Shown here piece by piece: positions 8,046 to 13,660 of a DNA stretch of 14,442 nt. This DNA is from a halophilic archaeon J07HX64. GTDB taxonomy: Archaea; Halobacteriota; Halobacteria; Halobacteriales; Haloarculaceae. The DNA is taken from positions 380,767-395,208 of the forward strand of contig KE356579.1 of NCBI GenBank assembly GCA_000416085.1, in the 5' to 3' direction. How positions within the stretch are numbered: position 1 is the stretch's first letter; every line of letters starts with the position of its first letter. Position numbers and translations under genes: made by a program. The notes beneath the pieces are model-generated. The model searched no databases. It was not told the DNA's origin and saw only the letters and a list, made by a program, of their open reading frames with translations.

Positions 8046-8058
8046 CTTGCGCCATCGG

Positions 8059-8141
8059 GGCGCCCCCCTCGGTGTCTGTGGGTGCGAGGAGAGGAGTCCG
8101 GCGGCACACTCCGGGTCGCCGCTCCTCTCCGGTCGGGCGCC
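8059..8141 (+). ncRNA. Structured leader RNA candidate upstream of leuB
   Basis: The gap before leuB contains nested complementary arms. The outer stem pairs 8059-8065 (GGCGCCC) with 8135-8141. The main stem pairs 8088-8096 (GGAGAGGAG) with 8122-8130 (CTCCTCTCC) and continues, after a 2-nt bulge, with 8099-8104 against 8116-8121 (five Watson-Crick pairs and one G-U). The loop at 8105-8115 has 11 nt. The 3' arm CTCCTC (8122-8127) is also complementary to the leuB Shine-Dalgarno GAGGAG (8185-8190), and the 5' arm repeats the 9-mer GCGAGGAGA found at the Shine-Dalgarno site (8084-8092 and 8183-8191). This has the form of a translational attenuator, but I do not recognise a known riboswitch class. 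The transcript start is unknown; plus-strand boxes near 8021-8026 or 8038-8043 are possible, and a start near 8066 would lose the outer stem. Confidence 0.45.
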
Positions 8142-8184
8142 GCTGGGTTCGCCGGTCCGACCGACACGCTCCTTTCGATGCCGC

Positions 8185-8190
8185 GAGGAG
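8185..8190 (+). promoter_or_regulatory. Shine-Dalgarno sequence of leuB
   Basis: GAGGAG lies 7 nt before the ATG at 8198, an ideal spacing. It stands out because trpC, coaD and the flavoprotein gene at 9215 look leaderless. It therefore supports a leuB transcript with a real 5' leader and fixes this start codon. Confidence 0.65.
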
Positions 8191-8197
8191 ACGGGTC

Positions 8198-9190
8198 ATG
8201 ACCCACGAGGTTGCGGTCGTCCCGGGCGACGGTATCGGCACCGAGGTGATTCCGGCGGCGACGAGGGTACTCCGGGCGACACCCGTCGATATCGAGTTTG
8301 TCCGCGCGGCGGCGGGTGACGAGACGAGGGCCGAAACCGGCGAGGCGTTGCCGGAGCGGACCCGGCAGGTCGCCGCGGCGGCCGACGCGACGCTGTTCGG
8401 GGCGGCCGGCGAGACGGCCGCAGACGTCATCCTGCCGCTGCGCGAGGTGGTCGGGTCGTTCGCCAACGTCCGGCCGGCGCGGAGCTACCCCGGTGTCGAC
8501 GCGCTCGCTCCGGCAACCGATATCGTCTTTATCCGCGAGAACACCGAGGGGGTGTACGCGGGTATCGAGAGCGAGATAGCCGAGGGTGTGCGGACGCTGA
8601 CACGTGTGACGACGGAGACGGCCTGCGAGCGCATCGCCGAGTACGGCTTCTCCTACGCGGCACAGAACGGGTACGACCAGGTGACAGTCGCCCACAAGGC
8701 GAACGTGATGCGCCGGACCGACGGACTGTTTCTCGACGCTGTCCAGCGTGTCGGTGAGAGGCGTGGGGTGTCCTACGAGACGGCGCTTATGGACGCGCTG
8801 GCAATGCACCTGGTGATGCGTCCCGAGGAGTACGGTGTGGTCATCTGTCCGAACCTGGCCGGTGACGTGCTCTCGGACCTGGCGGCGGGGCTGGTCGGCG
8901 GACTCGGACTGCTGCCGTCGGCGAACGTCGGACCGGACAACGCGTTGTTCGAACCGGTCCACGGCACCGCGCCCGATATCGCCGGTGAGGGTCTCGCCAA
9001 CCCGGCGGCGGCGATTCTCTCGGCGTCGATGCTGTTAGAGCATCTCGGTCACCCGGAGACAGCGACCCGTGTCGGCGATGCTGTTAAGACGGTGCTCGCC
9101 GAGGGACCGACCACACCTGACCTGGGGGGTGAGGCGACAACCGACGACGTGACCGACGCTGTTCTCGCGGAGATGGAGATGGAGTTATAA
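8198..9190 (+). CDS. leuB: 3-Isopropylmalate dehydrogenase
   Basis: LeuB oxidises and decarboxylates 3-isopropylmalate to 2-oxoisocaproate in leucine synthesis. The 330-residue protein is a complete member of the isocitrate/isopropylmalate dehydrogenase family: VVPGDGIG at 7-14, [10 protein letters not shown] at 113-122, VAHKANV at 164-170 with the catalytic lysine K167, [13 protein letters not shown] at 219-231 with the metal-binding aspartates, and [12 protein letters not shown] at 252-263 in the NAD-binding region. Length and wording fit haloarchaeal LeuB better than isocitrate dehydrogenase. Homoisocitrate or other 2-oxoacid-elongation dehydrogenases are the main alternatives. The frame is open further upstream, but that part is Arg-rich and unlike a haloarchaeal protein, and the Shine-Dalgarno supports the ATG at 8198. 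No leuA, leuC or leuD is nearby. A 7-codon open frame (8178-8201) ends in an ATGA overlap with the leuB start, perhaps by chance. Confidence 0.9.
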   Translation: MTHEVAVVPGDGIGTEVIPAATRVLRATPVDIEFVRAAAGDETRAETGEALPERTRQVAAAADATLFGAAGETAADVILPLREVVGSFANVRPARSYPGVDALAPATDIVFIRENTEGVYAGIESEIAEGVRTLTRVTTETACERIAEYGFSYAAQNGYDQVTVAHKANVMRRTDGLFLDAVQRVGERRGVSYETALMDALAMHLVMRPEEYGVVICPNLAGDVLSDLAAGLVGGLGLLPSANVGPDNALFEPVHGTAPDIAGEGLANPAAAILSASMLLEHLGHPETATRVGDAVKTVLAEGPTTPDLGGEATTDDVTDAVLAEMEMEL

Positions 9191-9191
9191 A
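9185..9191 (+). promoter_or_regulatory. TATA box inside the leuB stop codon region
   Basis: TTATAAA overlaps the last leuB codons and its TAA stop, and is centred about 27 nt before the ATG at 9215, so it fits a leaderless transcript of the flavoprotein gene. A second AT-rich run, atatataaat (9203-9212), lies too close to the ATG to serve this start. Confidence 0.55.
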
Positions 9192-9214
9192 CCCGGGCGA
9201 CGATATATAAATCA

Positions 9215-10570
9215 ATGGAACACGTCGACGTGGCAATTGTGGGCGGCGGACCGGGAGGCGCGTCGGCGGCGTGGACAGCCGCCGAGCACGGCGCGAACGC
9301 CGTCGTCTTCGAGAAGGGAGTCCCCCGCGAGGAGCGCACCGATCCGGGACCGGATTCGACCGACGCCGCCGGGTTGCTCGACTACTGGGTCGACCTGATG
9401 GAGTTCGGCCCCGAGGAGCTCCCGGAGGAGGTCGTCCTGCAGGAGTTGACCGGCGCGAAGTTCGTCGGTCCCGAGGAGGAACTGACGCTGAGCACCACCG
9501 GGATATCGTCGCAGTACCCCTCGTTCGGACTCGCGTTCGACCGCGCGGCGTTCGACGACTGGTTGCACGAGGAGAGCGAGGCCGCCGGCGCATCCTACCG
9601 GGTCGGTGACTCGGTGATAGATGTCGAGACCGACCTCGACGGGCGCGAGCCGAGTCACACGCTGACTCTCGCCGACGGCGACCAGTTCGAGGCGGACTAC
9701 CTGGTGCTCGCCGACGGGCCACAGCGGACGGTCACCATCGAGACACTCGACCAGTTCACACCCTCCGACAGGCAGATGGCCGACCTGCTCAACCCCTCGC
9801 AGGTGAACCACATCGCCTACCAGGAGCACCGCCGGGTCCCCACAGAGTTGGCGAACTCGACACAGTTGCAGTTCTGGTGGGGACACATGCCAGGTCACAC
9901 CGCCTACCCGTGGGTGTTCCCCAACCACGACAACGTCTCGCGGATCGGGCTCACGATGCCGATCGGACTCGACATCGACAGGTTCGACGCCGACGAGTGG
10001 CCGTTGCTCCGGGCCGACGACGACCGCATCCCCCGCGGCGAGGAGTACCTCCGGCGTCTCATCGAACACGAGTACCCGGCCTACGACCTCGACGACATGC
10101 CGCTGGTCGAGGACCGCGGCAAACAGGGCGGTGTCGAGACCTACCCGATCTCCTCGACACGCCCGATCGAGTCACCTACCGAGGCGAATATCGCCGTCGT
10201 CGGCGGTGCGATGGGCGGCACCTCCGCATTCCACGAGGGCGGTGACCACATCGCCGTCCGCACCGGCAAGATCGCCGGTGAACTCGCCGCCACGGAGTCG
10301 CTGGCCGAGTACAACCAGTCATGGCAGCAGGCGCTCGATCCCGAAATCTCCCGGAACGTCACCGTCGCCGAACTCGTCGACGGCTACGGACCGAGCGACT
10401 GGGACCAGGCGTTCCAGATCGGAAACATCGTCACCGGGACCTCGAAGCTGAGGGCCCTACTGAACTCCGGCGTCACCGGGCTCAAACTTCTCTGGAACTA
10501 CAAGCGGGCGCTGAGGCAGTACAACAACGGCGGCTACGTCCAGTTCCGCGAGCGCGAGTACGCCGTCTGA
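9215..10570 (+). CDS. Geranylgeranyl reductase-family flavoprotein
   Basis: This 451-residue protein starts with an FAD-binding Rossmann motif, VAIVGGGPGGASAAW (residues 6-20), and an acidic residue ending the second strand (VVFEKG). A central segment LVLADGP (about 165-171) and the late motif GGAMGGTSAFHEGG followed by DHIAVRTGKIAGELA match the second FAD-binding region and substrate helix of the geranylgeranyl reductase family. In archaea such enzymes saturate the isoprenoid chains of membrane ether lipids, and haloarchaea have several paralogues, so the exact substrate is unproven. The usual GDAAG is replaced by GGAMGG. A C-terminal extension of about 80 residues contains Trp, Tyr and basic residues that could lie on the membrane surface. 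Its promoter appears to sit in the leuB stop region. Downstream it converges on coaD. Confidence 0.75.
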   Translation: MEHVDVAIVGGGPGGASAAWTAAEHGANAVVFEKGVPREERTDPGPDSTDAAGLLDYWVDLMEFGPEELPEEVVLQELTGAKFVGPEEELTLSTTGISSQYPSFGLAFDRAAFDDWLHEESEAAGASYRVGDSVIDVETDLDGREPSHTLTLADGDQFEADYLVLADGPQRTVTIETLDQFTPSDRQMADLLNPSQVNHIAYQEHRRVPTELANSTQLQFWWGHMPGHTAYPWVFPNHDNVSRIGLTMPIGLDIDRFDADEWPLLRADDDRIPRGEEYLRRLIEHEYPAYDLDDMPLVEDRGKQGGVETYPISSTRPIESPTEANIAVVGGAMGGTSAFHEGGDHIAVRTGKIAGELAATESLAEYNQSWQQALDPEISRNVTVAELVDGYGPSDWDQAFQIGNIVTGTSKLRALLNSGVTGLKLLWNYKRALRQYNNGGYVQFREREYAV

Positions 10571-10577
10571 CTCTGAC

Positions 10578-10736
10578 TGTCGGAGACGAACCCCCGGCGC
10601 TGTGTGTCGGCCGTCATTATTCTCGTATGGCGGACGAAACCTCGAATCAGCGCTGTGTGTCGGTCGTCGTTGTTCTTGCGTGGCGGACGAGACCCCAAAT
10701 CACCGCTGTGTGTGCTGGTCGTCCCTGGCGTCGTCC
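10578..10736. repeat. Three-copy 53-bp degenerate tandem repeat
   Basis: The landmark cgctgtgtgt occurs at 10598, 10651 and 10704, exactly 53 bp apart, and cggacga(a/g)ac precedes the second and third copies at the same distance. The first copy has about 5 bp missing between the landmarks. The units fill the gap between the convergent flavoprotein and coaD genes, and the last copy runs into the 3' end of coaD. No protein-like product fits them. Confidence 0.8.
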
Positions 10737-11245
10737 TCGAGAATGCGGCCGTTGTCGTCGATCTCGCCGCTGCGGATGCGGGTGCTGCTGATACGGGTGC
10801 CGTCCTCGGCAACAACAAAGGGTGCGGTGTGGATCTCGAGACGCGAGAGACCATCGCGACTACGCCGGCGGTTTATCTCGTTTGCGCGGCGCTGGGCCTT
10901 TGCCTCCGGTGAGACAACGAGGGCGTCCACATCGTCGCGGGTTGCGGCCGGGCCCTGTGTGTCCGAGAGGCGGATGATCTCGAAGGAGGCGCTGTATGCA
11001 GATCCGAGACGGGAGAGTTCGGCGTCGAGGTCACTCCGGCGTTTTTCAAAGGGACCGAGATAGTCCGCGTGGCCGGGGTCGTTCCGGGTCTGTGTCGCCA
11101 GTTCTGTGTCGGTCAGACCGACGATAACGTGGCCCTCGCCGGTGCCGTCGTGGCTGGCGGTCTGGAACGCCGTGTGCAACAGCGCCCGATGGCCGTTGTG
11201 GACCGGCGTGAACGTCCCCCCTAAGATGGCGATCCGTTCTGTCAC
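10700..11245 (-). CDS. coaD: Phosphopantetheine adenylyltransferase, archaeal type
   Basis: The enzyme adenylates 4'-phosphopantetheine to dephospho-CoA. The predicted 181-residue protein has the nucleotidyltransferase motif GGTFTPVHNGHR at 9-20 and the late ISSTRIR motif at 152-158. Between them lie VGLTDTELA, PFEKRRSDLDAEL and PAATRDDVDALVVSPEA, spelled as in the archaeal CoaD group rather than NadM. I chose the GTG at 11245 because it puts the first beta strand at residue 4 and lies about 28 nt after a TATA-like element. The frame could extend 46 codons upstream to 11383, but that part overlaps the exchanger gene's 3' end and is not haloarchaeal in composition. The exchanger gene ends 82 nt upstream on the same strand, but coaD seems to have its own promoter. 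The C-terminus enters the 53-bp repeat array. Confidence 0.88.
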   Translation of the reverse strand: MTERIAILGGTFTPVHNGHRALLHTAFQTASHDGTGEGHVIVGLTDTELATQTRNDPGHADYLGPFEKRRSDLDAELSRLGSAYSASFEIIRLSDTQGPAATRDDVDALVVSPEAKAQRRANEINRRRSRDGLSRLEIHTAPFVVAEDGTRISSTRIRSGEIDDNGRILEDDARDDQHTQR

Positions 11246-11269
11246 GCCTCCCTGTTTGGCCCACGCCAA

Positions 11270-11277
11270 CGTATACG
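11270..11277 (-). promoter_or_regulatory. TATA-like box of coaD
   Basis: On the minus strand, cgtatacgt is centred about 28 nt before the GTG at 11245. It lies within the near-palindrome acgtatacgtac (11269-11280) in an otherwise GC-rich gap. The spacing supports both a leaderless transcript and the GTG as the start codon. Confidence 0.5.
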
Positions 11278-11327
11278 TACTGGTCCTCACCTGTTCTGTA
11301 GACCCTGACACCGGCAGCGGTCGGCGC

Positions 11328-12368
11328 TCAGACCTGGAGCAGTCCGAACACACCGATTGTCTCCCCGATAACCCACACGACAAACACGAGATACGCGGTC
11401 AGCAGGACGTACGACTCCGGTTCCGTGAGCAACAGATCGGTCCGGAGAGCGGTAAACAGGATGATAGTCGCGACCGTTAGTACGCCCATCATCGGTGCCG
11501 CGAGGTTGAACGAGACCGGCGCGCTTCCGGCGATGAGTACACCGAGCGGGATCGCCACCAGCAGGTCGAACGTGTTGCTCCCGAGCACGTTCCCGAGGCT
11601 GGTCACACCCTTTCCACTCCGTGCTGTTCGGACGCTGACGAGCGCGTCGGGCAGACTCGTCGCCGCGGCGATGATGGTCACACCGGCGAGGAACTCCGGG
11701 ATTCCGAATGTGGCGTTCAACCCCTCGACGGCCCCGACCAGCGACTCCACAGCAACGAGGATGGCGAACAGTCCGGCCGCCAGTTTGCCCCACTGGCGGC
11801 GCACGTTCATCTCACCACCGGCGTCCTCGCTCTCGTAGTCCCCGACATCCTGCCACTGTATGAACAGGTATAGCCCGTAGAGCAACAACGGAATCACCGC
11901 GAGCGGACGGGTGACGGTCCCCTCGAGCGTCGTCCCGCCTTCGGCGGGGTAGTAGATTATCGCGAGCGCGAACGTGATGAGGAGCGCGGAGACCGCAATC
12001 ATGTAGAACTGTGCCTCCTTGTACACGATTGTCCGGTTCACCTCGAGCGGCGAGTCGGTCGCCATGCCGGACAGGGCGGGGATAACGAGGATGTTGAATA
12101 TCGCCGACCCGACGACAGCACCGACACCCATCCCGAACGACCCCCCGAGTGCGGTGACGACAACACTCGCCAGTTCGGGGAAACTCGACCCGATAGCCAC
12201 GACGATAGAGCCCTGCACCACAGCCGGCAGCCCGTAGTACGTCGAGAGCTCCTCGGCGGCGCTCTCCAGCCACCCGCTCCCGACCCAGATCACACCGGTC
12301 GTGATCGCGATAACCGCGAGGTGGACCGGTGTCGCGTCGGGCAGCGGTATGAGCCCGCTGAGTATCAT
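11328..12368 (-). CDS. Sodium/calcium exchanger-family antiporter
   Basis: This 346-residue, highly hydrophobic protein has the two alpha repeats of the cation/Ca2+ antiporter (CaCA) superfamily. The first is GSIVVAIGSSFPELA (53-67) with GSAIFNI (87-93). The second is GVTIIAAATSLPDALVS (229-245) with GSNTFDLL (263-270). About ten membrane helices are expected, with a charged cytoplasmic loop at roughly 173-195 between the halves. The two ion-binding acids are E65 and D241. An E/D pair, rather than the E/E of the Methanocaldococcus exchanger, resembles K+-dependent exchangers, so K+ involvement is possible but unproven. The expected role is Ca2+ export or Na+/Ca2+ balance at the cell membrane. 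The ATG at 12368 gives a short N-terminus before the first helix. A 13-bp palindrome lies 40-52 bp upstream. Confidence 0.9.
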   Translation of the reverse strand: MILSGLIPLPDATPVHLAVIAITTGVIWVGSGWLESAAEELSTYYGLPAVVQGSIVVAIGSSFPELASVVVTALGGSFGMGVGAVVGSAIFNILVIPALSGMATDSPLEVNRTIVYKEAQFYMIAVSALLITFALAIIYYPAEGGTTLEGTVTRPLAVIPLLLYGLYLFIQWQDVGDYESEDAGGEMNVRRQWGKLAAGLFAILVAVESLVGAVEGLNATFGIPEFLAGVTIIAAATSLPDALVSVRTARSGKGVTSLGNVLGSNTFDLLVAIPLGVLIAGSAPVSFNLAAPMMGVLTVATIILFTALRTDLLLTEPESYVLLTAYLVFVVWVIGETIGVFGLLQV

Positions 12369-12668
12369 CCGCCGACCACCGTTCGCGACTGATACCGCGT
12401 CCGGTTGTCACAGTCTGTGAGACCTGTGCCGGTGACGCTGGGCCGCACACCACAGTCGGAGGCTGGGACCGCCGGACCGCCGGAGAGGTCGGCCCCGGCC
12501 AGGGGCAGACGTGCTCCGCTGACCCGTTCTGACGCAGGTGCAGAGAGAGACTCACCCATCTGTGATATCCTCTGCTATCGAGGCACAAGAGTGGGCCGGT
12601 CCAGTCTGTTGTTGTGACCGGAACCTGTCGAGCGGCATCCTCTTTTGACCGGCCACCGTACAGCGGGC
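12369..12668. other. Divergent intergenic region between exchanger and thiL
   Basis: This 300-bp gap holds the promoters of both flanking genes. A weak box (ggtatcag on the minus strand, about 12388-12396) lies about 25 nt before the exchanger ATG. Tcttttga at 12641-12648 lies about 25 nt before the thiL ATG. A 64-codon minus-strand frame (12559 to 12365) ends in an ATGA overlap with the exchanger start, but its Ser/Arg-rich, acid-poor composition argues against a real protein. Nothing else is recognised. Confidence 0.45.
12408..12420. promoter_or_regulatory. Perfect palindrome upstream of the exchanger gene
   Basis: TCACAG-T-CTGTGA is a perfect inverted repeat with a one-base centre, 40-52 bp before the exchanger ATG and just upstream of its possible TATA box. 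That is where many archaeal regulators bind. No regulator gene is in the window. A related but imperfect piece (cagtctgttg) occurs near 12602-12611. Confidence 0.35.
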
Positions 12669-13535
12669 ATGGACGAACGGGCCGCTCTGGCGGTGCTGGC
12701 GGGGCAGGTGCCCGCGGCGGGCGACGACGCGGCCGTCGTCGACGGGCACGTGCTCACGACCGACATGCTCCACGACCGGACGGACTTCCCGGCGGGGACG
12801 AGCAGTTACACGGCGGGCTGGCGGGCCGTTGGCGCGTCGCTGTCGGACGTCGCCGCGATGGGTGCCGACCCGGTCGGGGTCGTCGCCGCGTACGGTGCCC
12901 CCTCGTTTGCGGGCGTGGAGTCGTTTGTCGAGGGGGCACAGACGGTCTGTGAACGGGTCGATACGGCGTACGTCGGTGGCGACCTCGACTCCCACGAGGA
13001 GCTCACCGTCGCCACGACGGCGTTGGGCCGGACCGACAGGCCGGTGCGCCGGTCGGATGCACAGCCGGGTGACGCGGTCTGTGTGACCGGCACACTGGGA
13101 CGGAGCGGGGCTGCCTGCCGGCTGTTTGCGGTCGGTGAGACCGAGCGGGCGAACGCTCTGTTCCGGTTCGAGCCTCGTATCGATGCCGGGCAGACACTCG
13201 CCACACACGCGACGGCCATGATGGACAGCTCCGACGGTCTGGCGCGCTCGCTGCACCAGTTGGCGGCGGCGAGTGACTGCGGTATCGCCGCCGAGTCACC
13301 CCTGCCCGTCGACGACGCTGTCGAGTCCGTTGCTGCCGACGGGACCGAGCGTCGTGAACTGGGCGTCTTCTTCGGTGAGGACTTCGAACTGGTGTGTACG
13401 CTCCCACCGGACCGTGTGAGCGAGGCCCGTGAGGAAACAACCGTCCCGCTATCGAGAATCGGGATTGTCACCGGGACGGGTGTCAGCCTCGACGGTGACC
13501 CGCTCCCCGACCGGGGCTACACTCACGACGGCTGA
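12669..13535 (+). CDS. thiL: Thiamine-monophosphate kinase
   Basis: ThiL phosphorylates thiamine monophosphate to the active cofactor thiamine diphosphate, with ATP. The predicted 288-residue protein has the ATP-grasp-independent PurM-like fold motifs: AAGDDAAVV at 16-24, TTDML at 30-34, ASLSDVAAMGA at 56-66, a GGDLDSHEELTV segment near 100-112, AMMDSSDGLARSLHQ in the second half and FGEDFELV near the end. I prefer the ATG at 12669 over a TTG at 12645 because it gives MDERAALAVL, the expected start, and a TATA-like tcttttga lies about 25 nt upstream. Other thiamine genes are absent here. After the stop codon there is ccggaagaaccggt (13547-13560), the same 14-mer seen after the oxidoreductase gene. 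Confidence 0.93.
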   Translation: MDERAALAVLAGQVPAAGDDAAVVDGHVLTTDMLHDRTDFPAGTSSYTAGWRAVGASLSDVAAMGADPVGVVAAYGAPSFAGVESFVEGAQTVCERVDTAYVGGDLDSHEELTVATTALGRTDRPVRRSDAQPGDAVCVTGTLGRSGAACRLFAVGETERANALFRFEPRIDAGQTLATHATAMMDSSDGLARSLHQLAAASDCGIAAESPLPVDDAVESVAADGTERRELGVFFGEDFELVCTLPPDRVSEAREETTVPLSRIGIVTGTGVSLDGDPLPDRGYTHDG

Positions 13536-13631
13536 ACCCCCGTCTGCCGGAAGAACCGGTGGGTCTGTTGCTCTCTGCACGCCGACAGCCTGTGCGTCGA
13601 CCGGGAGGAGTCATAGGGTCTGTCGAAACGG

Positions 13632-13636
13632 TTAAT
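13632..13636 (+). promoter_or_regulatory. TATA-like box of the surface-protein gene
   Basis: TTAAT within cggttaatccgg is centred about 27 nt before the GTG at 13661 and is the only AT-rich piece in this gap. It supports that GTG as a leaderless start. A TGA at 13655-13657 closes the frame just upstream. Confidence 0.45.
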
Positions 13637-13660
13637 CCGGTCCCGCGGGAAGCGTGACAG

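Noticed and set aside
8084-8115. Leader sequence resembling an RNase P RNA core (gagga...gtccgg)
   Set aside because: The whole gap is under 190 nt, far too short for a haloarchaeal RNase P RNA, and the other universally conserved segments are absent.
7988-8197. Upstream in-frame extension of leuB
   Set aside because: The extension is Arg/Gly-rich, overlaps trpC and the structured leader, and would displace the GDGIG motif far from the N-terminus. A good Shine-Dalgarno marks the ATG at 8198.
10604-10912. Plus-strand frames across the 53-bp repeats and coaD
   Set aside because: They are Cys/Arg-rich products of the repeat and of coaD antisense. CoaD motifs on the minus strand are unambiguous.
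11246-11383. Upstream extension of coaD by 46 codons
   Set aside because: It overlaps the exchanger 3' end, has non-haloarchaeal composition, and the GTG at 11245 has a TATA-like box at the correct distance.
12365-12559. 64-codon minus-strand frame with an ATGA overlap to the exchanger start
   Set aside because: The product is Ser/Arg-rich with few acidic residues, unlike the other proteins here. It would also place the exchanger's TATA-like box and palindrome inside a gene.
13617-13630. gggtctgtcgaaac considered as an insertion-sequence end
   Set aside because: There is no matching inverted copy at a sensible distance, no target duplication and no transposase anywhere in the window.
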